A stretch of DNA of 64,000 nt, from the NCBI GenBank assembly GCA_018873245.2, contig JAEMBT020000004.1:10598652-10662651 (forward strand), in the 5' to 3' direction. Below are positions 12,251 through 23,600 of this stretch, piece by piece. Every line of letters starts with the position of its first letter. Within the stretch, counting starts at the first letter, position 1. Origin of the DNA: Archegozetes longisetosus. Lineage: Eukaryota > Arthropoda > Arachnida > Sarcoptiformes > Trhypochthoniidae. The translations under genes and the position numbers were made by a program. The notes under the pieces were generated by a model. The model ran no database searches and was not told the origin of the DNA. It saw only the letters and a program-made list of their open reading frames with translations.

Positions 12251-12256
12251 AATAAA
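12251..12256 (+). promoter_or_regulatory. Poly(A) signal AATAAA, PM20D1 copy 2
   Basis: Canonical hexamer 35 bases past the stop codon of copy 2. The aligned position in copy 1 does not have it. Confidence 0.5.
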
Positions 12257-12330
12257 GGTATAAATATACTCTTAAAGTGTTACTTAATATTTGTTGTGAT
12301 TTTGTTTTTATTTTTATATACACATCTAAT

Positions 12331-13433
12331 TAACTATTAGGGGAAGCGAAAAATCGATTTCTACAAAAAGTATTAATTTGATTTTAATAATATTTAAGGA
12401 AATTATCTTGAATAATGAACAAATATATCATATAAATCATATGAAAATTTATTAAGATTTAATAGCATAAAATGTGTTTCAAAATTGACACAAATTTACC
12501 ATTGAAAATATATTGAGTGATGATTTAAAACAAAAGTAACCAATAAGTGGGACAGTGAAAAATTATTTTAAACAAAAACTATCAATTACACTTTTATAAT
12601 ATTGATATGGATTAATCATGGATCATAAATATTAAGTATCAAGTATTCCATAATAACAGATTTTTGAAATAATAATAGAGATATTGTTATAAAATACAGG
12701 GTTATCAACAATTGACTATACTATTTGAATTTTCTTTCATTTCGAAACTAACTAATCTAAAACTATAAGTCAAAATGAAGTAAGCATAGAATCTAACCAA
12801 ATGAGTCAACTTACTAGTCAACAATCAATAAGTGTTTATAATTTTCTATTTCCTTTGAGAATAAATGTTACTCGATAGATCGCAGATTTTAGATATTAAA
12901 ACTTTAGACTCTGCAGGTTAATTTTGTTTTAATTACTCTTATTTACAATGCACTGTACAGTTTTATAATGATTAATACGAATGATTTTATTTTATTACTC
13001 AAACTACTTTCTAGTTTTTATAAATTTTGATCAAATAACAACGATAGAGAAGATTATAAAGGAATAGTTGTCGAAATTAATAAAATAGTAGATTAGCATA
13101 TAATAGATAACCAGAAACTATGTTCGTTCAAAAGATTCATCTGCAATATTTCGTTGGGATATTAGCTGAAGTTTGTTGGCTTAAGCAACAAATATTCTCA
13201 ACTAATAATGCCAACGACATTATTGTACAAATTAGTTTGGTGCTCGTTCACCAACCACTTTTAGCATCAAAATACAAATTCAAATCCAATAATTAAATGA
13301 AAATAGAATTAAAATCAACTTCTCAATTATTCATTAGTAAATTCGATGATTAGTTCAACAGTTTTCATGAATGTCATGAGACGCAAAATTGCCTCAGCTC
13401 TCAAAAAATTGAAATAATTGAGAATTTAGAGAA
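12331..13433. other. Gene-free AT-rich stretch
   Basis: No frame, repeat or RNA gene recognised. It takes the place of the spacer, fold-back element and following sequence (5041-6899) behind copy 1. Confidence 0.5.
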
Positions 13434-14055
13434 AGAGCTTATATTTGTGTTACTTCAACAAAACTAATGGCAACGGAATTGCGCTCAGGCATTGTTCGAG
13501 AAATGATGCCAAAGTAAAAATGTGAACCTAACCTAAAAATTTCTATCTATTGACAATGTTTTGTAAAGACCCTAAACATTAACGCATAAAGTGCGTCGTT
13601 AGCACAAACCTAATAGGCTTATATTAAGAGCGTCACCAGAAATATTAAAATTAGGATCCTCATAAAATAACTTCATAGTATCTATGATTGCATCATTTAA
13701 AGAAGCCTACTCTGTTATGGCTTTATTAAAGGCATTATTTGCTGGTGCTTTCAAAATTTTATTTGACACGATCAAAAGTCGAGCTTATTTTGAGCAAATA
13801 ACTCATACTGTTTTCAACCTTTCAAAAAGTATTTTTGAAAGATATACAAAAAATGCTTTCATAATATATTAGAAGTTTGACCTTCCACTCCGTCAACACT
13901 TCTCATAGAGCCCAAAATATCAACGAAATATATGAATAAAGCTATCGTCAAATCAATTTAAATTAAGGTAAGGCTTACTCCAAGTGTACGGCAAATGAGT
14001 GGATATATCCGTCTCAAACATATGAAAAGTATAACATTTAAGAAAAAAGAATAAT
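13434..14055. repeat. Downstream duplicated flank, unit 2
   Basis: Aligns with 6900-7260 and 7660-7900. Shared landmarks include TTGCGCTCAGGCATTGTT, GATATACAAAAAATGCTTTC and GGCAAATGAGTGGATA. Substitutions are frequent, unlike the near-identical gene bodies. The 62-codon frame at 13684-13872 lies inside it but is not open in unit 1, so I do not call it a gene. Confidence 0.65.
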
Positions 14056-14368
14056 TGATCAGTTAATATAGTACAAGTTAACTTGAAAAGTGGATCTCAC
14101 ATAGACTTGATTGATTCAAGTTGCGAATTCGTTTCCTATTCTGAGAAAACTAATACAATCGCTTCACTAATGTTCATGCCTTACATCGATCCAGTTAATA
14201 TTGAAGTTAAGTTATTCAAAATTGTCCTCATTTATAATTACTACTAATTTATTAATAATCAGATAAACCATTTTTGCAAGAGTGAAGAAAAGGAAGACTC
14301 AAAATCTTTTTAAAACATTAAGCTCAGACTAAACAAAATACTGTCTGCAACCGTACAAATGTTGAAAT

Positions 14369-14500
14369 GGTTTACTTCCGATTGCCCAACAAATAAAAGA
14401 CCAAAAACTAAAAGCCCAACAAGAAAAGCCCAACAAATAAAAGACCAACAAATAAAAGACCAACAAACATACGACCAACAAATAAATGCCCAACAGATTA
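14369..14500 (+). repeat. MULE left terminal repeat with tandem subterminal units
   Basis: After the terminal GGTTTACTTCCGATTG come about eight copies of a 10-15 base unit close to CCCAACAAATAAAAG (variants with GACCAACAAATAAAAG). Arrays of short units near MULE ends are candidate transposase binding sites. Confidence 0.85.
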
Positions 14501-14713
14501 AATCTCTTTATTTATCATATAATTCAATAAACACCTGTTTTCAGATTATTAAATGAGTCAGTTTAAGTCAATCAACCAAATTTGTTTAATCTTAAGATTA
14601 AAATTCCTTAGGAGTTCTTGTGAATGAAAAGTCATACTCAAAATATAATTTCTCTGAACTTTAGCTTGAGTTCAGTTCTTTATTAATTTTTTGTTTTGTG
14701 TAAAATAATTGCG

Positions 14714-16128
14714 ATGGAAAATCAAATAAAATTCATAACTTCACAACAAGGAAAGCCACAAGTAATTTTTAAAGATTATTTATTTCAGAAAGATAATCAA
14801 CGTGATACTACCTCTTATTGGGCTTGTGTTAATAAAAGAAGTGATAATTGTTTGGCGAGAATCACATTAATCAACAATAAATTTTCTGGTGAGAATTCAA
14901 AAGAACACAATCATATACCAAATCTACTCAAAATCGAGACTAAACGATTCAAAAATAATCTAAAAAGAGCTGTTCAAGAAAATCCTGTGAATAGCTTAAA
15001 AATTCATATGATAGCGTCTTTTCTAATGAAGTGAAGAGACTTAAACAAGATAATTATTCAGACTTGGAAATTGGAAATATATTGAGACCATTTGAAAGCG
15101 TTCAAACTATTTTAGATCTTGAAAAACATAAACATATCCCAAATCAACCCGAGCATCGAAGAGATATTGTGATTCAAAGCGATTATTTGTCAACTAAGAA
15201 AGGTGAAAATTTCCTCTTAGTTGATACCAATGATGAATCAAGAATTTTAGTGTTTGGCACAATTCACTTTTTCAAATTAATGTGTGATACAAATACAATT
15301 TTTATGGATGGAACTTTTCTTCAGTACCAAAACAATACCTGCAATTATATACTTTACATGGATTTTATCAAAAAGAGATGATTCCTTTCGTATTCATTCT
15401 TTTACCTGATAAAAACTTACAAACATATCTAAGAATGTTTCGCCTTCTCCAAGATAAAGCTTTTGAACTTGGATTGGTTTTAGCGCCTCAAAAATTTCAG
15501 ATAGATTTTGAATCAGCAGTTATCAAAGCTATAAAATCAATTTATCCTACAAGTGAAATAAAAGGATGTTTATTTCATTTTTCACAAGCTATATTGAGAA
15601 AAATTATTTCGATTAAGGGAAAACAGAGTACAGGAATGATAGAAACTTACATAAATTGGTTAGAAGAACTTCAGCCTTACCATTTCTGCCGATAGAAAAG
15701 TTGATGATGTTTGGGATGAAATAATGGAGGCCTCAGATAGAAATGATGAGAAAATTGTCAAGTTTTTAGATTATGTAACTGAAACATGGATTTATGAGCC
15801 AAAATTTGAACAATCTCTTTGGAATCATTATAAAAATTACGGTCCCCGTACTAATAATCATTTGGAAGGCTGGCATCACTCATTAAACCAAAAAGCTGGT
15901 AATCCGCATAAAAACATTTTTCAATTCATAGATTTGCTGAAAGATCAACAAGAAATATTCGAGGGGAAAATCTTGCTTTTAAATGCTGGACATTCGGCCA
16001 AAAGAATGAAATTGAAATACAGAAAAATCAATGAAACTATACATAATCTCACTGAAGACTTGGACAATAATAGAAAATCGAGTTTAGATTTTTTGGATGC
16101 TATCTCTTATTTCTTGTCAAAGAAATAA
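14714..16128 (+). pseudogene. Decayed MULE transposase with FLYWCH-like domain
   Basis: Starts at ATG 14714 (methionine of MENQIKF). Coding sequence is recognisable in four blocks in shifting frames: 14714-15034, about 15010-15381, about 15310-15695, and about 15690-16128. Block 1 is a FLYWCH-type zinc-finger region (WACVNKRSDNCLAR, then EHNH). The MULE catalytic region follows, with FMDGTF containing the first catalytic Asp, then IDFESAVIKAI with the second, then GCLFHFSQAI. The last block has NNHLEGWHHSLN, typical of the distal part of these transposases. At least three single-base shifts break it (near 15008, 15315-15345 and 15675-15690) and no full-length product is possible. Assembly indels could in principle cause some of these. 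The gene fills most of the space between the terminal repeats. Confidence 0.85.
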
Positions 16129-16364
16129 AATACAATTTAAATTAGTTCATCTATTCAAATAATCAAAATTGTCATTACTTAGCATAATATTTAAACTATT
16201 TTACAGATTTCAAAAACGAGTCTTCAAATTTTAAATTCTCTTAAACTTTTTGTTTTTAGTAATATACTCTTAATTTCTAATAATAAATCTATTTGCCTAA
16301 TTAACTGTGGAGAAAATGCTATTTAAGTATTGTTTAAGTAAACTATTCAATAGTAGCTTTAACA

Positions 16365-16514
16365 CAAATTTGTTGGGCTTTTATTTTTTTGGTCTTATAT
16401 TTGTTGGGCATTTATTTTTTTGGGCTTTATTTTGTTGGGCATTTATTTTTCGGGTTTCTTTTGTTGGGCTTTTAAGTTTTGGTCTTTTATTTGTTGGTCA
16501 ATCGGGAGGACACC
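16365..16514 (-). repeat. MULE right terminal repeat with tandem subterminal units
   Basis: Inverse of the left repeat: units of the form TTTTATTTGTTGGGC / CATTTATTTTTTTGGGC, then TTGGTCAATCGGGAGGAC at the outer end. Unit number and order are not the same as at the left end, so arrays have expanded or shrunk independently. Confidence 0.85.
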
Positions 16515-16599
16515 GTTGAAATATATCGAATCAAAATTTCTACTCTTCTCAATATATTTTGCCCACTATTTTAACCAACAAAGTACTAAACTAATCAGA

Positions 16600-18576
16600 T
16601 TATAGTATTCATTAATATTTGAAGCTAAACAAAATCATTACTTCACTGCATAAAATTTATTGTGATGAAAGTTGCACAAAAAATGCAATCACGTCGTTTA
16701 ATAGATGTTTCTGTAAGTATGGAAGGCTTGAGAGAACAGTTACACAAATATTCATTGAAGATCTAATACCAAACGGAGCGGAACTGGAACTCATTAAATT
16801 CAAAACAAATCTAAAAATTATTTATGGAATCTATGGAATCACTAAAATTGACTATAACTCAAAAAAAATCAGTCGTGTATGAGACAAAAGATGAGTTGCG
16901 ATCTGGGGGTCAGGCTATTGGAAAAAGATTAATAGAAGCGGAGTAAGCAACTATAAAGCAAACGAAAAGCTTCAGGTTCTAAAATAATACCAATGATAGA
17001 CGGCAAGGAGAATATACTCGAACCATTACTGACTGAAGCGGCAAAAGGCTAGCAAAAGAAAGATGCTGAAAAGTGTTGGCAAAAGAAGGTATGATAGTGG
17101 ATACGATCGTTTTTTGGAAACTTCAACATTGAAAAATTTTTGTTTGATGTTCCAGAAAACGGATACAGCAACTGATAACAACAAATTAAAATACACAACC
17201 GCTATACAAACGGCTTTTATCGGATCAGCTACCACACAAACTGATGACTATTTTAAACCGTATTATTGCAATCAATGAAAGTTGACTCATTAGTAGTGAT
17301 CGCGTATTTCCAATGGAGTTTTGGGCAAAAATACTATATTTTCGGTTTCACTAACAATCTTAAAATATATTCAAAAGATCCAGAAAAAGAAATACGTAAA
17401 CAAGAAAATAACATCATTTTTGCAAACTCTATTCAAGGAAAATGAACCATTTATATGAACGAGAACAATCTAAAAGATATGTTGGTCTCATTATACACGT
17501 CAAGTCAACCAAAAGGTAAGACCAAAATAGTTTCGACCAGTCAGTAATTGGATCAATAAAATAATTATGCTCAACTTTGGGTAAAGTATTAGGGTTTTGC
17601 TTATGTAATGCGGTTTTTTTAACGTTATGTTTGAGGTCAATTTTGAATCAATAATCGATTGTTTACAAATTTTTTTGGAAAGTCACCCAAAAGAGTGATA
17701 TCTAAACTTAAATTATTGACATATAATCTTTAAATAAATTGTGTCCAAAATGGCTGAAGAGTTTCCGACTAAGACTCACATAAGACATTATTTGTTGTAT
17801 GAATTTGATCGGGGATCAAATGCTACCGAAGCCGCACAACACATTCGGGACACATATGGTCGCAAAGCTCTGAGTGTGAGTCAGTGTCAGCGATGGTTTT
17901 CGCGCTTCTGAAACAACGACTTCTGTGTCAAAGACAACCCTGAATCTGGGCGACGAGTGCAATTTTACTAACAAAAACCGCATTACATAAGCAAAACCCT
18001 AATATTTGCTTAAGTCAAATAAGGGTTCAATTCTATTATAAATCTTGATGTAATGGCAATTATAATAAAGGGCGATTCTAACTGATCTAAAACTATTTGA
18101 AAACAGAATCGGTGCCGATGTCATTAAAAATAATTATTTCACACAATTCACTGGCAATGGCTGGTATAGAATCATTGTAAGAGTTGTTAACAATGGATCA
18201 GTTGTCAGTACCAAAGTAAAAACTAATTGATTGCGACTGATACAATTGATGGAAGTTCAGTGGCGGAACATGTCATAAAAAAGTACGGTTACGATTTTGG
18301 AAGATTTTTTAGTGAAAAAATTCTGGTTCTGATTCGGTTCCAATGACTGCTTTAAAAAGCATTTGACAAAAGCGTAAATGAAGGAGAAATCTTGAACATA
18401 GCATCAGCTCATTTCGGATATATTAGGCTCTTAGCTGAAGGAAACAGAAAATAAATTTTGGTGAGGGTAAAAGTAATACTTTGAAAATCGTAGGCATTGT
18501 TTTGGGTCCAACAGTTGGTCTCATTATTATGATTCTATCGTTGTTGCGATTATATGGTGCCATAAAAGAAGTTTAA
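16600..18576 (+). pseudogene. CLCA-type chloride channel regulator pseudogene
   Basis: Family role: CLCA proteins are secreted or membrane-tied self-cleaving regulators of calcium-activated chloride current, with a central von Willebrand A domain. Remnants in order: a MIDAS-like DVSVSM near 16705, FIEDLIPNGAEL near 16755-16795 (VWA core), NEKLQVL and ITDG-region scraps near 16955-17045, VFGNFNIEKF near 17105, DSLVVIAYF with WSFGQKYYIF near 17285-17340, RIGADVIKNNYFTQFTGNGWY near 18105-18165 (the beta-sandwich block after VWA), and a C-terminal hydrophobic anchor IVGIVLGPTVGLIIMILSLL ending at the stop 18574-18576. Frames change many times and several stops occur, so it is a host pseudogene. 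A mariner derivative (17589-18002) splits it. The N-terminal protease-like part was not found; the neighbouring MULE ends about 85 bases before the first remnant. Assignment is by motif memory, not alignment. Confidence 0.55.
17589..18002 (+). mobile_element. mariner deletion derivative inside CLCA pseudogene
   Basis: A 414-base element flanked by TA (17587-17588 and 18003-18004). About 30-base terminal inverted repeats start TTAGGGTTTTGCTTATGTAA and match exactly at both ends. Inside, ATG 17750 opens a 53-codon frame (MAEEFPTKTHIRHYLLY through QRWFSRF, stop 17909-17911) with further codons NNDFCVKDNPESGRRVQF beyond the stop. This is the first helix-turn-helix of a Mos1-type mariner transposase. 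The second HTH and the DDD catalytic domain are deleted, so it can move only with help from another copy. Matching ends suggest fairly recent insertion. Confidence 0.88.
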
Positions 18577-18691
18577 TAAGTTGTTAAGCAATTATTTATA
18601 TTAATAGTACCGATAGTTGCTAACTAATAGTGCATTAATCATATCAATTGACAGACTTATTTAAATTCATTTTTTTCTAAAAATAAACACA

Positions 18692-18793
18692 CAGTAAAAC
18701 CTCTATGAGTGAACACACTTGGGATCGGTAAATACTAACTAACTTATAGAGGCGTTCAAGTTATAGAGCGTTCAACATATAGAAGTTTTACTG
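18692..18793. mobile_element. Tigger/pogo-like mini-MITE
   Basis: 102 bases that begin CAGTAAAACCTCTATGAGT and end with the near-inverse CATATAGAAGTTTTACTG, then TA. The CAGTAAAACCTCTAT terminus is typical of Tigger/pogo elements. The left flank is CA, not TA, so the target duplication is imperfect. Confidence 0.6.
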
Positions 18794-20668
18794 TATTTTG
18801 AATTACAAATAAAATAATTCTCTTAACTTCTCAATTTTTTACCTTCAAGTAATAGAAAACTTATCACAAAAACTAAGCTGATTATATTTATCTAAACTAC
18901 ATTTAGACTCCCAAAAATAGTAATTTTTATTTGGTTTCAACATTTCAATTTGTATTATTAGTGCCGAATATATTAAGTTTATACCCGACTAAGTTGATTT
19001 GATTAAGTTTAGTCGACTTATGAAATAAGAGATCAAATACTTTTTATATTATTAGTTGACAAGAAGTGAAGGCAAAATGTTTTAAACATAATTTAATCAT
19101 TTTTGTTAAACACTAACATTGAATGCTATGCAATGTGTAAGCGTTACCACATTCGCCAGGTCTTCATATGGTCAACTGGTCTTGATTGGATTCAAGACAA
19201 CAATTCTGAGACATCAGGATTAAACTAAAGAACTATTCTGATTAGTAAGTGTAGAAGTACAAATGCAAGTTTTCACCGATTCTTGACTAGAGGAACTATT
19301 TTTGAAGTTTTGGAGCGAAAACAAAATGTTGCAGACCAAACCTGAAGACCTGCCAACAATACACTCACCATGAAGTAATCTGCTTTAATACCTGACGTGA
19401 TAGATGAGGGAAAGCATCACAACTTAATAGTTCATAAGGGAACTATTGTTCAAATATCAGTTCAGTTTATGAATAAAAATTAATGCTTGATTCAAAAATC
19501 ATAAGCAATGCTTGTTGACTCACATACCGTGAATTAACCTTGAACAAACTTTTACTCAAAAAGCCAACAAATAATTGATTTTAGGGTCACTAATTGTATC
19601 CAAGAATTTTGATTCATATTCTAAGTATAGTACCTCTTATAAGTAATTGAGTGAATCGACAAACCCTTGAAAATTTGGTGCGCACATATCAGTCATAGGT
19701 TGATGGGGCAGATAACTCAGCCATATCTCTACATTGGCCACAATTAATCACATTCTAACTTAAATCATTTGTCATTTTCTAGAAAGAGGATCGAACCAAT
19801 CAATTTTCAGAATTTCCACTTTTGTCAACCTGTTTGTTGACTAATTTTCATTAATTCTCTTGAACTTAGCTTCAATGGTTTAGTATTGAGTTTGTGTTCA
19901 GCTTTAGTCGCGAAATATGGTTTTAGTGACCTCTCATTTATGTAATACTTTTGATCAATTAGTTTAAGTTTAAACAGATAATTAATTAAAACTTACATGA
20001 ATTTTGTGTCAATTATTTGATTTTACTTAAGAAAAATAAACTTACTTTTGTTTGTGTTTGATTTCGCACTCCATAAGTGATACCGTGATATGAGTGCGGG
20101 TTCGGTGAGTTGTCGGCATCGGACCCAACAATTAATCACTATCGATAATGTTCTGTGGTTTTCAATCAAGTTTTTCTACCAACAACAAAATGGACTGAGA
20201 TATAGAGTGAAATTGCGACCATACGTCAGCAAACGTGTGGATAGATATTGAAAATGAAATATGTATTAAACTTGGTCAAATATATGAATTAAATTAGAAT
20301 TTGTCTTCAATTTGTTGCTTTATATGTGATTTGAGGATGCTTTAAAATCTATTGATTTGGTGCGCCACTTTCATTTTCTGATTCTCAACCAAAATATTTG
20401 AACGAATACTCGGTATAACCATTTGACAAAATATTAAAAATAATTTTGAAATGTAATTTTTTATGCATTGTTTTATTTTTGCCTATTTTAGTGACATCAA
20501 GTATGAAATGGAAAGGTTTCTGCTGCAAATGTAGCGCTTCTCATACTATTGGCTCGTATAAGTGTAAACAAATCAAAGCGTGTCTTCACTTTTTTTTACA
20601 GGTTTTTAATCAAAATTATTTTAGAACGTCGTCTAAATTAGTTTTGTTTATAGATCATTTAAATAGTG
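18794..20668. other. Gene-free stretch upstream of membrane protein gene
   Basis: No supported gene. The segment at about 20060-20240 is less AT-rich (GTGCGGGTTCGGTGAG and following) and could hold promoter sequence for the gene starting at 20669; this is a guess. A 85-codon frame at 20446-20703 overlaps the first exon in another frame and is not supported. Confidence 0.45.
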
Positions 20669-23600
20669 ATGTCTTGTGGCTTTCTATCGGTTTCATCGAC
20701 TGACTTCGATAACAATTCGGGAGAATTTCAGCCACAAAGACAGGTATTTATGAGTTTACTAATTGAAAATAATTGCATAGATTAAATGACATTTTATCTG
20801 TAAATATCTAGTTTCATTTCCATAAAGATCGAAATTGAATATTGTTTTTGCAAATAAAATACCCAATTATTTCTGTCTGCATTTTTGACAAACGACTATT
20901 AGTTAATAAATAAACGTTTAATGTATTGACAACCAGATTGAAAATTTTGACTAATTAAAACTTAATTGTAATGCCATTTCAGTTGAGATTATTGTTTGGT
21001 TACAATTCGTGGCAATGGCTCTTTCTGGTCATGGCCTGTATTCAGGTCTCACTCATCGATATCTTCACCTCATTTCAAATTGATTTTTTGCTTAGTCGCA
21101 ATGAAACTATGAGCTCATCATTCGTTATCAATATCATAATAATAGTGATAACTGGTAATTATAATTAATGATTTAATCAAATAACGACATGATTAATAGT
21201 TTTAATTTGATCTATTTGATTTGATAGGTTTTTCGCTTCTCTTTTTATTTCATGGTGTCTTTTGGGACAAACAAAATGATATTTTATTGTTTTTAGTGTC
21301 GATGGTTTTGATTACATTCTATATAATTATTGAATTTGCGTTCACTATTGATTACAACTCAGTGCATAAATTGGTAATCGTTTTATAGCTTAAATTAACA
21401 TTTATAGCATTTATTAGCATTTAGTTGACAAATAATCTTGACCCTTGATGGAGTTTTAAGTGAAGAGCATTTAATCTACAAAGAAAGATTGCGTTACGTT
21501 TTCAATAAGTTTATTCCTTTATCAGCAACTGTTTAATCAGCCTTTCATAATTTCATAACCCATTTATTTTACGATTAGAATAGTAAAAGTTGCGAGAACA
21601 AATAGTCACGTGCAAATATGCAATTAAATATTAATATTTCGAGTCCTAAATCAAATTGATATAATAATGCATAATTTACTAATCAATTCATACAATCTTG
21701 GGCTTATTTGTCGCAACACTTTCCTTAAATTTGAAGTTATTTCACATGCTTTTAGTATGATAAAATCTAGGTTTTCAAAATGAAGTAGCAATCGATATAT
21801 TGATTAAAATATTTTTGCGATCAAACTATCATTAGCTGACGTTAGTAATTCAGATTCTTATTTCATGTAAACATACTAATTAGTAGGATCTGTCGAAATC
21901 CCTCAATAGCTTATTCGTTATTGCAGTAAAAACTTTTACTACGATAAACTTATAGTAAAGACTAAGTTCAATTGATTAGTCACGAACTGACAACTCAATT
22001 CGATCTTACATTAGTTTGAGCATCAGATTTATGAGTTCAAGATTATGTTGAAACTTTTTTACCCCAATTTCAATATTGAGTAATATAAATGCAAAAATGA
22101 TATCAAATTTAGAACATGAGAAATCCCTTTAATCAACTATCAATCAAAGGAATCATTTTATAGATCTTAGACTATTTATAAATCAAAATCAAAGCAATTT
22201 TAATGTCTCAACAAAGTTAATAAATGATTACTTAATATTAAAACCTTTCCTTAATCACATTCTGTTTCGATAAGCTCTCTATTTGTATAATTTTCTAGAC
22301 ACGACTCTGTATTTCGGTGTCATTAACGTCATTAATGATTATAATATCACGAATGGTCGCTCATTATTCTCAGGAATATTCAATAATTGGTGTTTCGCCA
22401 GCATTGCTATCAATGTACAAATCCCAGTGTTATTTTCAGATATTATTAAAACTGGATTTTCTTAACGCAGTAAGTCTTCAATGATTAATCTATTTTCATT
22501 TCATGGATAAGTTATAAGTTTGCTTCAACTAAACAAAATTAATCGATTAGATTTAATAAAACTATGAATATAGTGATTAATTGCTTTTTTGTCAAACTGA
22601 AGTTTAAACTTGATTTTGATTTACAGATACATAAATTAATTTGACGTGTTTAGAAATAATTTTATCTGTTCCTGAATATTTTTGCTCTTTCGGACCTGAA
22701 GTCTAAAAACAGAAACCATTAGGTATTTAGACTTAGAATTGGAAAAGTACTATATTGTGTTTAAGCGAATATTTTAGGGAATCTATTAAATTTGATGCTA
22801 TCAAATATTTAGTGTTCCTAATTAAAAGGCTTGTCTAACAAAAGTGGTTCTGCAATTTTCTCCAACTAAATCATAGGCAATGCTTTTAAATTAAAATAAT
22901 TAGCAAATTAAATTTTATGATTGTTTAAGAAATGAGGTTAAATTAGAGGAGCTTATGTATGACATCATTTAGATTTGAAAACAATTGCAATTTTCGCGTC
23001 AAGATGTTATTGTGAGATAATTGAATGAAATATAATTTCCATGATGTCATAAACAATGTATTTTGCAACTTGCTTATAATCCATAGTCCTTTCAAATGTT
23101 TTACTCTTAACAAAACTTACAAATCTCGAGTACAGCCTTAAGTGAGAAAACACTCATTTTCTAACTAAACTACTATGAAAATGCGAATCAATACAATTGA
23201 ATGCAATAATGATGTAAATGAAACGTTTGTTTAGAATAATCCAAAATTGAATCGGTTGATTGATATACTCATAAATTAAATTTAAAAGTGATTGCAAATG
23301 ATTAAGATTCAAATTTGACGACCATTTACGCCAACATTAACATTAAAATTAATTGCTCGTCAAACTTATGAGCAAGATATGCCTAATTCTCACTTGTTTC
23401 GAGCTGGTATATAAAATGTTCAAATTAATTGCATTAATACCTTTAGTTAGATTTCAGTACTAGATTTTTGAAAGTTAGACTGAAATTAGATTGATTAAAC
23501 TGCTCAACTTTCCCTAGTTATAAAATAGTTTTTACAAAACTAAATCTCAACTTTGAAATAGTGTTGCACTGGATAAAAAGTGAAAAATAGCAATTAGTTA

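Larger units (their letters stand above)
9930..12330 (+). repeat. Tandem segmental duplication, unit 2 (gene core)
   Basis: Partner of 2620-5040, in the same orientation. Similarity starts just after the CT microsatellite and fades soon after the stop codon. Within the gene, differences cluster in short patches (about 11430-11470, 11735-11860, 11920-12050) while long stretches between are unchanged. Confidence 0.85.
14369..16514 (+). mobile_element. Full-length Mutator-like (MULE) DNA transposon
   Basis: Bounded by an exact 8-base target duplication GTTGAAAT (14361-14368 and 16515-16522), as expected for Mutator elements. The ends are inverse: GGTTTACTTCCGATTG at the left against GGTGTCCTCCCGATTG read inward from the right. 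Long terminal inverted repeats follow, made of small tandem units. Between them lies a transposase gene with FLYWCH-type and MULE domains, now broken. Total 2146 bases. Both ends are present, so the element is structurally whole but its own transposase is disabled. The intact target duplication and readable coding remnants suggest a not very old insertion. Confidence 0.9.

Noticed and set aside
13684-13872. 62-codon frame in duplicated flank
   Set aside because: The homologous sequence near 7140-7700 is not open, so no constraint on the frame.
14359-14556. 65-codon Lys/Gln-rich frame
   Set aside because: It is the translation of the tandem units of the MULE left terminal repeat and starts outside the element.
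18240-18576. C-terminal membrane anchor at 18480-18576 as an envelope-type gene
   Set aside because: The preceding GADVIKNNYF and VWA-like motifs fit a CLCA host pseudogene better, and no envelope feature was seen.
20446-20703. 85-codon frame with a signal-like start
   Set aside because: It overlaps the first exon of the membrane protein gene in another frame and has no partner exon; chance hydrophobic start is likely in AT-rich DNA.
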